NCBI RefSeq assembly: GCF_002042965.1
Contig: NZ_MZNT01000007.1
Coordinates: 62,001 to 126,000, forward strand
Direction of reading: 5' to 3'
DNA length: 64,000 nucleotides
Source of the DNA: Paenibacillus sp. 32352
GTDB lineage: Bacteria > Bacillota > Bacilli > Paenibacillales > NBRC-103111
In this document: one piece after another, positions 17,707 through 26,385 of the stretch
Layout of the letters: each line of letters starts with the position of its first letter
Numbering within the stretch: the first letter of the stretch is position 1
Translations under genes and position numbers: made by a program
Notes under the pieces: generated by a model
What the model was told of the DNA's origin: nothing
The model's database searches: none
Seen by the model: the letters and a program-made list of their open reading frames with translations, nothing else

Positions 17707-18794
17707 GTGCCTAGCCTCCTCATCTTGGCAATGATCCACAGGTAGAGGGGAATGACAATCATCGTAAATATCGAGTAATACGCTACGACGTCACCCAATC
17801 GGAATACGGCATCCAAATCCTTCGGATACATGGCGATCATATAAATAAAAGGAAGCAGCAAGTAAGCAAAGGGCCGGTAGCTCTTTTGGAAAAGCTCACC
17901 TAGACCCAGGCTGGCCACATAGTGATAAGGGACAAACGCCGTATACATACTTATGACCCAGAGCACGGAGAAGAAGGATTCGAACCGTTCAAAGAATCCA
18001 CCGGGCAAGTCAATATCTTTGGCAACGGACATGGTTGGCCAGGTTACGGTTTTCACTTCGTCAACAGTTAATGTTCCGATAGAAATAATAACTACCATTG
18101 TGTATAAAAAAATCACGATACTGATGCCTGTTAGAGCCGATTTCACAGCCTTTTCGGGCTTCTTCACATAGGCAGCCAGGATCAGCATGATCTGATAACC
18201 GCTGAACGAAAGGGCAGAAGGAACGATGCCTTTGATTATAGGGGATCCTCCCTCTCCAAAAATAGGCCGGATATTATCCGGTTCAAATTCCCGAAAGCTA
18301 AGAGCAATTAATGAAAGCAGAATGACAATGATAAGAGGAAAGAAAAATTCAATAAAACGCGCGATGGGCTGGATTCCTCCCACTGTCAAATAAACGGCGA
18401 TGGTTGAGAAAGCGATCATCGTTACCTCCATCGGGGTTTCTTCCAACAGATACATACGAATAACCTCCCCTAATACCCGCAGTAAATATCCCGATGAAAG
18501 AGTAAAATAGGCAATGACGATAAGGGTGTGAAGGACTCCCAGGTATTTCCCTACTATGGTCTTACCGTACTGGAAAATAGTTTGCTTCGGGAATAGTAAG
18601 CTTAGTTTCATAACCAAATATCCTGCAAGCAGCGTTAGTAAACCGCTCAAGATGACTGAGATCCAGCCGTCCGGAGAATCTGTGCTTTTCGCTATTTCAC
18701 GAGGTAAGATAAGAATCCCCGTCCCAATCATACATTTTGCTACAATCGAGGCTATCTGAGTCGATGTAATCTCCTCTAAACGATTCGTAACCAT
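17703..18794 (-). CDS. GerAB/GerKB-type germination permease
   Basis: A 363-residue integral membrane protein with about ten transmembrane helices, of the spore germination branch of the amino acid/polyamine/organocation superfamily. The B subunit is thought to bind or conduct germinants. N-terminal TSTQIASIVAKCMIGTGILILPREIA is typical. It lies 22 bp downstream of the A subunit and overlaps the C subunit start. Which nutrient is sensed is unknown. Confidence 0.92.
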   Translation of the reverse strand: MVTNRLEEITSTQIASIVAKCMIGTGILILPREIAKSTDSPDGWISVILSGLLTLLAGYLVMKLSLLFPKQTIFQYGKTIVGKYLGVLHTLIVIAYFTLSSGYLLRVLGEVIRMYLLEETPMEVTMIAFSTIAVYLTVGGIQPIARFIEFFFPLIIVILLSLIALSFREFEPDNIRPIFGEGGSPIIKGIVPSALSFSGYQIMLILAAYVKKPEKAVKSALTGISIVIFLYTMVVIISIGTLTVDEVKTVTWPTMSVAKDIDLPGGFFERFESFFSVLWVISMYTAFVPYHYVASLGLGELFQKSYRPFAYLLLPFIYMIAMYPKDLDAVFRLGDVVAYYSIFTMIVIPLYLWIIAKMRRLGT

Positions 18795-18816
18795 ACACTC
18801 TCTCCCTTGCCCTTCT

Positions 18817-20307
18817 TTATTTTCGAGAGCGATCCATGGGCTTAACCATTTCCGGACGACGCTTCATCGTTTGGAGCGGCAGTCTGATGATCAAATCCTT
18901 CCAGTTGCTCAAGCGAATAGGAACAAACGGCTTCATGTAATCGACTCCGAAGCTCTGCAATTTCATCAAATGAGCGGTAATGAAAAGAAACATCAGAATG
19001 ATCCCATAAAGCCCCAGCACCGATGCGGCAATCATCAAGGCAAACCGGAGCATCCGAATGGCTAATCCAGCCGCATACTGGGGAAAGGCAAAAGATGATA
19101 TTGCTGTTAAAGCAACAACGATGACCATAATTGGGCTCACTATGGCTGCCTGCACGGCAGCTTCCCCGATTACCAAACCGCCTACAATACCTACCGCCTG
19201 TCCGATTGGCTTCGGCAATCTTAAGCCGGCCTCCCTGAGGATTTCCAATGTAACCTCCATAATTAACGCCTCGATCAGAGATGGAAAGGGAACCCCTTCT
19301 CTTCCGGCAGCGATGGACAAAACCAGCTTGGTAGGAATTAGCCCATGGTTATAAGAAATTAAAGCAATGTAAAGCGCCGGCAGGAATAATGCTATGAACG
19401 CCGCCCCATATCGTAGTAAACGTATCAACGAGGACGGAAGCCAGCGCTCGTAATAATCCTCCGAAGAGGTCATTAACATGGCAAAGGTAACCGGCACGAT
19501 TAAAGCAATTGGCGTCCCGTCGATGATTAACGCTATTCGCCCTTCCATTAAAGAGCTGGCCACCCTATCGGGGCGCTCTGTGTTTTGTACTTGAGGAAAC
19601 GGGGAGAGGAAATTATCTTCGATAAGCTGCTCGATAAATCCCGACTCGGGAATCTCATCGATATCGATTTGTTCGATCCTGCTCTTCACTTCTTCGATCA
19701 GATCAGGGTTCGTTATATCATTTATATATAATAAGGCAATGTCGGTTTGGGAACGACGACCGATTTTATAATTGAGAATGGTCAATTTGGGGTCCTTGAT
19801 CCGGCGTCGAATCAGCGATATATTGAGTCTGAGATTTTCTACGAATCCTTCCCTTGGACCTCTTACTACCGCTTCGGAAAAAGGCTCATCTATCGAACGG
19901 CCTTCCCACCCGGCCGTACCAAGAATAATTACACCTGCAATGCCTTCTATAAATAATGCAGCATTCCCCTGCAATACTTGGGAGGTACATTCGTTCACGT
20001 GCCTAACGGCTTGTACGGAAGAAATCGAAAGTATGGAGTCGGAAATATGCTGGACGAGCTGCTCGGGATCCTCGGCAGTTAGTATCGGCATCATTGACTG
20101 CTCTTGCAGCAACGGCTTGATTACTTGCTCGTTCATAACGTTCTTATCAACCAACCCGTCTATGTATACGACCGCCGCTTTCCATGAAGTACGGCTAATA
20201 GTAAGGGAACGGACCATGAAATCCATACTGCCGCCCAAGATGTCTTTCATGATTTTTACATTATCCTGAAGGCCGGATGCAAATAGATCTTGTGACAACA
20301 CTCTCAC
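18817..20307 (-). CDS. GerAA/GerKA-type germinant receptor A subunit
   Basis: A 496-residue GerA-family protein: N-terminal soluble domain to ~residue 250 (SRTSWKAAVVYIDGLVDKNVMNEQVIKPLL; GRRSQTDIALLYINDI) and then about five transmembrane helices (VPVTFAMLMTSSEDYYERW, PFPSLIEALIMEVTLEILREAGLRLPKPIG). These oligomerise into the germinant-gated channel of the spore inner membrane. The GTG at 20305-20307 overlaps the stop of an upstream 42-codon ORF as GTGA, which supports this start; GTG 20301 or TTG 20298 are alternatives. Confidence 0.92.
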   Translation of the reverse strand: MRVLSQDLFASGLQDNVKIMKDILGGSMDFMVRSLTISRTSWKAAVVYIDGLVDKNVMNEQVIKPLLQEQSMMPILTAEDPEQLVQHISDSILSISSVQAVRHVNECTSQVLQGNAALFIEGIAGVIILGTAGWEGRSIDEPFSEAVVRGPREGFVENLRLNISLIRRRIKDPKLTILNYKIGRRSQTDIALLYINDITNPDLIEEVKSRIEQIDIDEIPESGFIEQLIEDNFLSPFPQVQNTERPDRVASSLMEGRIALIIDGTPIALIVPVTFAMLMTSSEDYYERWLPSSLIRLLRYGAAFIALFLPALYIALISYNHGLIPTKLVLSIAAGREGVPFPSLIEALIMEVTLEILREAGLRLPKPIGQAVGIVGGLVIGEAAVQAAIVSPIMVIVVALTAISSFAFPQYAAGLAIRMLRFALMIAASVLGLYGIILMFLFITAHLMKLQSFGVDYMKPFVPIRLSNWKDLIIRLPLQTMKRRPEMVKPMDRSRK

Positions 20308-20432
20308 CTTCTCCGTCTAGAATTGGATATGAAGTGAAATATCCGGTCAATGCTATAGGGGATCAAGAAGGAGATGAATGCCCCAATCCAGACAGACAGC
20401 TTTGGTAAGTAACTAATGAAGCTGTGCCACAT
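20304..20432 (-). CDS. 42-residue membrane peptide heading the ger operon
   Basis: A short ORF, MWHSFISYLPKL... ending in ISNSRRRR. Residues ~8-27 form one hydrophobic helix flanked by a very basic C-terminus (four Arg), so it should be a small single-pass membrane protein. AGAGGA lies 7 bp upstream of its ATG, and its TGA stop overlaps the GTG start of the A subunit (GTGA). Germinant receptor operons of bacilli sometimes carry small membrane D subunits with two helices; this one is shorter and its homology to them is not established. It could also be a coupling leader peptide. Confidence 0.6.
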   Translation of the reverse strand: MWHSFISYLPKLSVWIGAFISFLIPYSIDRIFHFISNSRRRR

Positions 20433-20521
20433 AAAATTTCCTCTATTCTCAACAAATACATAAGACTAGATTGCCTAAGTTATACAATTTTATTCATAAC
20501 TAGCAAAAGCTGATTGCTGCG

Positions 20522-20562
20522 AAAAAAACGGCGGCATGACAGTTTTTATCTGCCAGCCGCCG
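20522..20562 (-). terminator. rho-independent terminator of the que operon
   Basis: CGGCGGCTGGCAG pairs with CTGTCATGCCGCCG around an A-rich loop, followed by seven T on the minus strand, 20 bp after the queF stop. Confidence 0.9.
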
Positions 20563-20582
20563 CGCCGTTCATTGCGTCTATT

Positions 20583-21080
20583 CTATCTATTATCGACTTT
20601 CTCCGGATACAGGTCGTGATTCAACAGACGATGCTCCGCCATTTGCACGTACTTGGTGCCAGGACGGCCCCAGTTGCAATAAGGGTCGATGGAGATCCCG
20701 CCCCGCGGTGTGAATTTGCCCCATACTTCAATGTAGCGAGGCTCCATAAGCTGAATCAAATCGTTCATAATAATGTTCATACAGTCCTCATGAAAATCGC
20801 CATGATTGCGGAAGCTGAACAAGTACAGCTTGAGTGACTTGCTCTCGACCATCTTGCGGTCCGGAATATAGGAAATATATATCGTTGCAAAGTCCGGCTG
20901 CCCCGTCATCGGGCAGAGACTCGTAAACTCGGGACAATTAAATTTGACGAAATAATCGCGATCCGGGTGCTTGTTATCGAACGACTCGAGTATTTCCGGC
21001 GAATATCCAAAGCGGTATGCCGTCCCTTGATTGCCCAGCAGTGTGACGCCGGTTAGTTCTTCTTGACTTCTTCCAGCCAT
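20583..21080 (-). CDS. queF: NADPH-dependent preQ0 reductase QueF
   Basis: A 165-residue QueF, exactly the size of the B. subtilis enzyme. It reduces the nitrile of preQ0 to the amine of preQ1 in queuosine biosynthesis. The active-site Cys is in [17 protein letters not shown], and the QueF motif [22 protein letters not shown] is complete. The frame extends upstream to 21191, but the ATG at 21078-21080 is chosen on family length, with AAGGA upstream; 21086 is an in-frame alternative. It is last in queC-queD-queE-queF. Confidence 0.96.
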   Translation of the reverse strand: MAGRSQEELTGVTLLGNQGTAYRFGYSPEILESFDNKHPDRDYFVKFNCPEFTSLCPMTGQPDFATIYISYIPDRKMVESKSLKLYLFSFRNHGDFHEDCMNIIMNDLIQLMEPRYIEVWGKFTPRGGISIDPYCNWGRPGTKYVQMAEHRLLNHDLYPEKVDNR

Positions 21081-21117
21081 GTTCATCCCATCCTTTACAT
21101 TTGTTGCCGTTAACGTG

Positions 21118-21846
21118 TTATACGCCCTTCTTGTTACCCCAAATCCACGTATGAAGCTGGGGCAGCACGTGCACTTTCCGCAGCTTGTCATCCGCCATCA
21201 CGGAGCTGACCAGCCACTCATATTGCTTCAGTAAATAAGGAAGCATCCGACCCGGCTCCTTCTCCTCCAGATTGCCGTTTCCAGCCTGCAGATAGAAAGG
21301 AACCGTTGGATACCGCTCGTGAACGATTGCAGCGAAGGCCAAATCCGCCTCGTCGAATACGACGACTTTGAGACTAAAGCCGACGCGGCTATGCTCCAGT
21401 CTTCGAACGATATCGTCGAGTACTCCCCAATCAGTAACCATACCTGAGCTGGGCGGCTTGGGGGATAGCGTTAAGTCGTCGATGCTCAGGAACCAATCCT
21501 GCCACCTGCTCCCTTGCGTCTCCAATGCAACCTCCATTCCCAGCGCCCGTAACTGGTCGATCAGCCCCCCAAGTTGGGGCAGCAAGGCTGGGTTGCCGCC
21601 GGAAAGCGTCACATGGTCGAAGCCTTCGCCGCCTTTCTCCTTCAGCTCCGTGAGCACCTCTGACGGTGTCATAAGGCGGATATCGTCTCGTCCCGAGCCG
21701 TCCCATGTAAAGGCGGAATCGCACCAGGCACATCGGTAATCGCAGCCCGCAGTCCGGACGAACATCGTTTTACGTCCGATCACCATGCCCTCCCCCTGCA
21801 CGGTCGGGCCGAAAATTTCCATAACGGGGATCGTACTGCCACTCAT
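21118..21846 (-). CDS. queE: 7-carboxy-7-deazaguanine synthase QueE
   Basis: A 242-residue radical SAM enzyme that converts 6-carboxytetrahydropterin to 7-carboxy-7-deazaguanine. The Fe-S cluster motif is CDYRCAWC (CxxxCxxC), preceded by the substrate-binding [20 protein letters not shown] is the SAM-binding GGNP motif. The ATG overlaps the queD stop as ATGA (21843-21846), deciding against the longer frame to 22011. Confidence 0.96.
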   Translation of the reverse strand: MSGSTIPVMEIFGPTVQGEGMVIGRKTMFVRTAGCDYRCAWCDSAFTWDGSGRDDIRLMTPSEVLTELKEKGGEGFDHVTLSGGNPALLPQLGGLIDQLRALGMEVALETQGSRWQDWFLSIDDLTLSPKPPSSGMVTDWGVLDDIVRRLEHSRVGFSLKVVVFDEADLAFAAIVHERYPTVPFYLQAGNGNLEEKEPGRMLPYLLKQYEWLVSSVMADDKLRKVHVLPQLHTWIWGNKKGV

Positions 21847-22289
21847 CGTCCGTCCCCCGCTTTCCTCTTCGGCCGATATACGACGTAGCTTGTCGGCGTC
21901 TCGCGTAAGAAGACCTGCAGGCAGACAGGCCGATTCTCGGTTTGGTCCAGATAGTTCTGCACGATCCGACCGATCGTTCGTGCGACGACTTCGGTCGTCG
22001 GGAACAGGCACGGATTTTCGTCGTCGAAGTTATCGGTATCCTCGTTAAGTAAGGTGTGGTCGAAACGATCATGAATGAGCCGCTTGATCTCCGCGAAATT
22101 GACGAGAAAGCCGGATGCATTCAGCGTGTCGCCGGCTATCGTCACATTCGCATAATACGTATGACCGTGCATGCGCCTGCACTTGCCCGCTTCCTCGGAC
22201 GGGACATAGTGAGCTGCGGCGAACTGCATATCTTTGTTCAGTTCATATTCGAAATTGTGAGAAATGGTCGGGTATATTTGCTGCAGCAT
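21843..22289 (-). CDS. queD: 6-carboxytetrahydropterin synthase QueD
   Basis: A 148-residue QueD/PTPS-family enzyme making 6-carboxy-5,6,7,8-tetrahydropterin from dihydroneopterin triphosphate. Zinc ligands are the His in FAAAHYV and the pair in CRRMHGHTY; the catalytic Cys is in EEAGKCRRMHGH. The ATG overlaps the queC stop (TGATG), deciding the start against the longer frame to 22367. Confidence 0.95.
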   Translation of the reverse strand: MLQQIYPTISHNFEYELNKDMQFAAAHYVPSEEAGKCRRMHGHTYYANVTIAGDTLNASGFLVNFAEIKRLIHDRFDHTLLNEDTDNFDDENPCLFPTTEVVARTIGRIVQNYLDQTENRPVCLQVFLRETPTSYVVYRPKRKAGDGR

Positions 22290-22957
22290 CAGATGCGAGC
22301 CTCCCTGCCCGGCGACGAGGACAAGTATTCGTCCAGCCCCCGCTTGCGCAGCTTGCAGGCGGGACATTCACCGCAGCCGTCAGCCATAATGCCGTTATAA
22401 CAGGTCAACGTCCGCTTGCGCACGAAATCGAAGGCGCCGAGCTCATCGGCAAGTGCCCACGTTGCTTTCTTATCCAGCCACATCAGCGGCGTCTCGACCA
22501 CGAACGGATAGTCCATCGCCAGGTTAAGCGTGACGTTCAGCGATTTGACGAAGATGTCCCGGCAATCGGGATAGCCGCTGAAGTCCGTCTCGCAAACCCC
22601 CGTGATGATATGATTCGCTCCGACCTGCTTTGCAAGAATAGCTGCGAAGGTAAGGAAAATCATATTGCGACCGTCGACGAATGTAGTGGGAAGCGCTCCC
22701 TCTTCATGCTCTATGGCGATGTCACTGCGCGTTAGCGCGTTCGGAGCCAATTGGCCTAGCAATGACATATCGAGCACATGGTGCTTGACTCCAAGCTCTT
22801 CCGCTATGCCTGCGGCTACCTCCAGCTCCAGCTTGTGCCGCTGACCGTAGTTGAATGTAACGGTCTCTACTTCGTCGTAACGCTTCAGCGCCCAGAACAG
22901 ACAAGTGGTACTGTCCTGCCCGCCGCTGAAGACCACGACGGCTTTGTTCTTGTTCAT
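22289..22957 (-). CDS. queC: 7-cyano-7-deazaguanine synthase QueC
   Basis: A 222-residue ATP-dependent enzyme that turns carboxy-deazaguanine into preQ0. The PP-loop is [12 protein letters not shown] at residues ~8-19, [11 protein letters not shown] follows, and the zinc site is [18 protein letters not shown] near the C-terminus. The ATG at 22955-22957 has GGGGAG 7 bp upstream; the open frame extends through the leader to 23290 but that part is untranslated RNA with a riboswitch. First gene of the operon. Confidence 0.96.
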   Translation of the reverse strand: MNKNKAVVVFSGGQDSTTCLFWALKRYDEVETVTFNYGQRHKLELEVAAGIAEELGVKHHVLDMSLLGQLAPNALTRSDIAIEHEEGALPTTFVDGRNMIFLTFAAILAKQVGANHIITGVCETDFSGYPDCRDIFVKSLNVTLNLAMDYPFVVETPLMWLDKKATWALADELGAFDFVRKRTLTCYNGIMADGCGECPACKLRKRGLDEYLSSSPGREARI

Positions 22958-23014
22958 ACTGCATCTCCCCTTCTTAGTGCGAAGAGAGAGATTCTCGAAT
23001 GGGTCCCTAAAGAA

Positions 23015-23049
23015 TTCGGCGCGATCCGGTTGTCCCGTTTCGCGCCGAA
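23015..23049 (-). promoter_or_regulatory. candidate attenuator hairpin of the que leader
   Basis: TTCGGCGCG and CGCGCCGAA form a perfect 9-bp stem with a 17-base apical region containing a second short stem (CGG/CCG). It is followed by TTCTTTAGG. It lies between the preQ1 aptamer and queC, the position of a transcriptional expression platform. The T-tract is weak, so the terminator role is inference. Confidence 0.5.
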
Positions 23050-23089
23050 CGCCAAGAACGACCTGCCTGTAGAGGCTGCCGCTCATGGA

Positions 23090-23124
23090 TAGTTTTTTAT
23101 AGAGGGAGTTCGCGAACCTCTCCC
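23090..23124 (-). promoter_or_regulatory. preQ1-I riboswitch aptamer
   Basis: Read on the minus strand, GGGAGAGGTTC is followed by GCGAACT, then CCCTCTAT and the A-rich tail AAAAAACTA. GAGAGG pairs with CCTCTA to form P1 and the tail forms the class I H-type pseudoknot, as in the B. subtilis queC leader. It lies 133 nt upstream of queC, so preQ1 should repress queCDEF. Confidence 0.9.
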
Positions 23125-23194
23125 GGCTCCCAGCCGATCTTTCAAAAGAACGGCTGCTCTGCCGGAATTTCTTCTTTAGTTGTCGTACCTTGAT

Positions 23195-23223
23195 ACTATA
23201 GCACAGCTGCGGCCGGTTTAGAA
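23195..23223 (-). promoter_or_regulatory. candidate promoter of the que operon
   Basis: TATAGT (-10) lies 17 bp from a weak -35 TTCTAA, placing a start about 65 nt upstream of the riboswitch. The -35 is poor, so this is tentative. Confidence 0.35.
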
Positions 23224-23336
23224 TAGGAAGAGCCTGAGTCGGCACAGATTTACATAAACCTTCTGGTATAAGCAGCCTTACATTGGTCACAATAACTTGC
23301 GTTGCATCATGATTAACTACAAAAGGAGCTGTTGGT

Positions 23337-23855
23337 GTGGGTATTTTAAGCGGAAATCCGAAGGACGAACCGTTGCATTACGGGGAAATTCATGATTTAT
23401 GGCAATTTTCCATGAAAGCCAAAGGATGCGTATCGGTTTGTCGAGCATACCAGTATCACGCGGGAGATAAAGATCTTAAACGTCTTTTGAGTGACATCAT
23501 TGACCAGGCAGAATTAGAAAGCAGCGAATGTGATGCTATTCTAACGAAAAACGGAATCGCCCCTTCACCGGCATTACCGCAAAGACCGGAGGCTAAGCTT
23601 GAAGATATTCCTGTAGGCGCAAGGCTGACGGATCCAGAGATCGCATCCTTAATAGCAGTGGAGAACTCCGCGGGATTAGTCGCTTGCAGCCAAGTTATGG
23701 GAACCTGCATCCGGGAAGATGTTGGAGCATTATTTGGAAAATACCATGCTACCAAAGCCTTTCTTGGCTTGAAGATTTTAAGAATGAGTAAGGAAAAAGG
23801 CTGGCTCGTTCCGCCGCCGCTTCAAGTTCAAAGACCTGAGCTCGTAGAAGCCTGA
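23337..23855 (+). CDS. DUF3231-like protein
   Basis: A 172-residue protein resembling DUF3231 proteins of spore formers: [21 protein letters not shown] at the N-terminus, then a helical body with [15 protein letters not shown]. The family is thought to have a ferritin-like helical bundle; function unknown. The start is GTG with AAGGAG 8 bp upstream. It is divergent from the que operon and stands alone. Confidence 0.72.
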   Translation: MGILSGNPKDEPLHYGEIHDLWQFSMKAKGCVSVCRAYQYHAGDKDLKRLLSDIIDQAELESSECDAILTKNGIAPSPALPQRPEAKLEDIPVGARLTDPEIASLIAVENSAGLVACSQVMGTCIREDVGALFGKYHATKAFLGLKILRMSKEKGWLVPPPLQVQRPELVEA

Positions 23856-23864
23856 TTAAAATAA

Positions 23865-23879
23865 CCCCACAAAGTGGGG
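23865..23879 (+). terminator. hairpin after the DUF3231-like gene
   Basis: CCCCAC and GTGGGG pair around AAA just after the stop. The tail CCTTGGCTT has few T, so the signal is weak. Confidence 0.45.
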
Positions 23880-23940
23880 CCTTGGCTTCGAAGCTTATTC
23901 AGGTACTTTGCGGGGAGCCCCGAAATTTATAAATACTGTT

Positions 23941-23978
23941 AAAAAGGTTGAACCCTCTTCTTATGGGAGAGGGTTCAA
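23941..23978 (-). terminator. rho-independent terminator of the ferric-reductase-like gene
   Basis: TTGAACCCTC and GAGGGTTCAA form a perfect 10-bp stem; the minus strand continues CCTTTTT. It lies 36 bp after the gene's stop. Confidence 0.8.
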
Positions 23979-24013
23979 GTTTGATTTCGAGCTTACTAAC
24001 GAAATGCATAGCC

Positions 24014-24562
24014 TTATAGGAAAGCATGGATCAAAAATAAAACGGCAAACGCAAGGCCGGAGCGCAAATGCCATTTGCGGTCCAGTTTTTTGTATCTAAA
24101 CACCCCTGAAACGGGCACAGGCAGTAATACAATCAGGGCAAGCAATCCTGTGATGTTACTAAAGTTCCATTTAAAGCCGTACATAAACACGGCCACCGCA
24201 TGCAATAGAATGAGGGCAATGGCAACTACCGCCACAGGAGTATGCCACCTGCGTACGAATCGAAGCAGGACAGCAAGCCATTTCTTTATACTTCTGAATC
24301 GTTCCCCCAAACGCTGCTTCATTGCAGCCATGAGCACATAATTGGCCAGCACAAAAAATAAGGCAAGCCTTGCATACGACCCGAAATTTTTAAAAGTATG
24401 CTCAAACCGGCGGTTATGCACAGCTTCAGACGGAAGATGAAATAGACTCCATAATTCCCAAAGCACAAGGAGCACAGATAGCAGGATTACAAGAACAATC
24501 CCCAGTTGTTCTCTGGGAGGAAACAGCGATTTTTTCATGGATTGAGCTTCCCGCGATGGCAT
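24014..24562 (-). CDS. ferric-reductase-like / cytochrome b membrane protein
   Basis: A 182-residue protein with about five hydrophobic helices. Two helices carry identically spaced His pairs: His107/His121 and His165/His179, each HX13H. This is the bis-heme pattern of ferric reductase-like transmembrane domains and related cytochromes, so it probably binds two b-type hemes and moves electrons across the membrane. No flavin or NAD domain is present, so a partner is needed. Family membership is inferred from the motif. RBS AAAGGGG. Single-gene unit. Confidence 0.62.
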   Translation of the reverse strand: MPSREAQSMKKSLFPPREQLGIVLVILLSVLLVLWELWSLFHLPSEAVHNRRFEHTFKNFGSYARLALFFVLANYVLMAAMKQRLGERFRSIKKWLAVLLRFVRRWHTPVAVVAIALILLHAVAVFMYGFKWNFSNITGLLALIVLLPVPVSGVFRYKKLDRKWHLRSGLAFAVLFLIHAFL

Positions 24563-24631
24563 GTCTACATCCCCTTTCGTAATGATGTACTGTATTATAA
24601 CCTGCCTAAATGAAAACCAAATGAAATTTCG

Positions 24632-25291
24632 CTACTTCCTCAGCTTCTTGGATAGCCAATCCCCTAACATCTGAACGATCTGAACGATCACTACTAACAA
24701 GAAGACAGAGGTATACATCACATCAGGCTCCCATCGCTGATAGCCGTACCGAATAGCCACATCCCCCAAGCCCCCGGCTCCCATCACTCCTGCCATTGCG
24801 GATGCACCTACCAGACCGATCGTGGCGATCGATAGCCCAAGAATCAAAGACGGCCGGGCTTCTCTTAAGATGACGCGATAAATAATCTGCCATTTGGTAG
24901 CGCCCATAGCCTGATAAGCCTCGATGACACCGGGTTCGACCTCCAGGAGTGCCGCTTCCACCAGCCGTGATATATAGGGAGCCGTATAAAAGACTAATGG
25001 AACGATAGCTCCTTTTACGCCGATTGTCGTTCCAACGATCCATTTGGTTAAAGGTATAATGGCCACCATAATAATGATGAAAGGGATAGAACGCAGAATA
25101 TTGATGGTTACATTCAGCACATGATGCGCGCTTGTATTGGCATATAGATGGCCGGGCCGAAGCACTACCAGGAGTACTCCCAGAAGCAATCCAATTACAC
25201 TTGAAATCACTAGAGAATAACCGGCCATAATAAGTGTTTCATTAATGGATTTCAAATAAAAATCGGTTTTATCCAACCATCTATCGAACAT
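24632..25291 (-). CDS. metP: methionine ABC transporter permease
   Basis: A 219-residue MetI/MetP-type permease with five to six helices; the EAA loop is EAYQAMGATKWQIIYRVILREARPSLILG, contacting the ATPase. It moves methionine (D and L forms) into the cell with MetN and MetQ. Its start overlaps the metN end by 11 bp. The last gene of metQ-metN-metP. Confidence 0.93.
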   Translation of the reverse strand: MFDRWLDKTDFYLKSINETLIMAGYSLVISSVIGLLLGVLLVVLRPGHLYANTSAHHVLNVTINILRSIPFIIIMVAIIPLTKWIVGTTIGVKGAIVPLVFYTAPYISRLVEAALLEVEPGVIEAYQAMGATKWQIIYRVILREARPSLILGLSIATIGLVGASAMAGVMGAGGLGDVAIRYGYQRWEPDVMYTSVFLLVVIVQIVQMLGDWLSKKLRK

Positions 25292-26303
25292 CCTGAATGA
25301 CCTCGATTCTTAGACCATGTTCCTTCAAGTAGTGCATTCCGTGCTCGATAGCATCGGACTCTCCGGCAATATGTACGACCAAAGCACCGAAGATATTGTC
25401 CTTCAACTCTGTGATATGACCGAATAAGACACTTGGCCGCACATCGAACTTTACTGTTACATTGGCCAGAAGCGGCTCCATTATGGACTCTCCTCTGAAC
25501 AAAGCTCGAATGATTATGCCCGGTTGCTTTTGTAATAGAGACTGAAGCTTGGCGGGTAAGTCCGTATCCAATACGCTCTTGATAAACTTCGCGGCAGTCT
25601 CGGTTTTCGGCGCCTGGAACAGGTCGATGACCGTGCCCTGCTCAATAATACGGCCATTCTCCATGACCGCTACGCGATCGCAAGCTTTTTTGATAACATG
25701 CATTTCATGTGTAATCATTACTATCGTAATGTTGAATTTACGGTTTATATCCATAAGTAAATCAAGAATCGAGTCTGTCGTTTGGGGATCCAATGCTGAC
25801 GTAGCCTCGTCGCAGAGTAAAACCTCCGGATCGTTGGCAAGAGCCCTCGCAATCGCGACCCGCTGCTTCTGCCCGCCTGACAGCTGTCGCGGATAGGCCT
25901 TATCCTTATCCTGAAGTCCAACCAGCTCCAGCAGCTGCCTAACCTTATCCTTGATTTGCTTCTTGGGAACTTTCGCCAGCTCCAAAGGCGCAGCAATATT
26001 CTCATACACGGTTCCCGATGAAAGTAAGTTAAAATGCTGAAAAATCATTCCCATCTTTCGCCGCATCATCCGGAGCCCTATCTCGTTTACTTGCGACATT
26101 TCCACCCCATTGATCCTGATGCTGCCGGACGTTGGCTTTTCTAAAAAATTGATACAGCGAAGAAGTGAGCTCTTTCCGGCTCCGCTATATCCGATAATAC
26201 CGAATATTTCCCCTTTCTTGATACAAAGGTCTACCTCCCTGACTGCTTCGATGCTCGCACCCTTTTGTTCAAAGGTTTTGCTGACATTGATCAACTCAAT
26301 CAT
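25281..26303 (-). CDS. metN: methionine ABC transporter ATPase MetN
   Basis: A 340-residue ATP-binding subunit. Walker A GYSGAGKSS, signature QLSGGQKQRVAIARAL, Walker B EVLLCDEATSALD, and H-loop ITHEMH are all complete. The C-terminal ~80 residues are the NIL domain, which binds methionine and inhibits transport. RBS GAGAGGTGA. It lies 83 bp after metQ behind a terminator-like hairpin. Confidence 0.95.
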   Translation of the reverse strand: MIELINVSKTFEQKGASIEAVREVDLCIKKGEIFGIIGYSGAGKSSLLRCINFLEKPTSGSIRINGVEMSQVNEIGLRMMRRKMGMIFQHFNLLSSGTVYENIAAPLELAKVPKKQIKDKVRQLLELVGLQDKDKAYPRQLSGGQKQRVAIARALANDPEVLLCDEATSALDPQTTDSILDLLMDINRKFNITIVMITHEMHVIKKACDRVAVMENGRIIEQGTVIDLFQAPKTETAAKFIKSVLDTDLPAKLQSLLQKQPGIIIRALFRGESIMEPLLANVTVKFDVRPSVLFGHITELKDNIFGALVVHIAGESDAIEHGMHYLKEHGLRIEVIQDVR

Positions 26304-26330
26304 AATACGTCACCTCTCTCAATGATGAAT

Positions 26331-26374
26331 AAAAAACGAAAGACAACAGGCCCCTTTCAGTTGGAAAGAGACCC
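26331..26374 (-). terminator. terminator between metQ and metN
   Basis: CGGGTCTCTTTC pairs with GAAAGGGGCCTG (G-U pairs included) around CAACT, with TTTCGTTTTTT downstream on the minus strand. Partial read-through would give more binding protein than transporter, a usual arrangement. Confidence 0.75.
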
Positions 26375-26385
26375 GTTTGTTTTTC

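Noticed and set aside
21847..22011. N-terminal extension of QueE
   Set aside because: The ATGA overlap with queD and the family length put the start at 21846.
22958..23290. N-terminal extension of QueC through the leader
   Set aside because: The stretch contains the preQ1 aptamer and hairpin; the ATG at 22957 has a proper ribosome site and gives the family length.
23908..24099. 63-codon ORF on the plus strand after the DUF3231-like gene
   Set aside because: It overlaps a terminator hairpin and the 3' end of the membrane protein gene on the other strand, has no ribosome site, and shows no recognisable domain.
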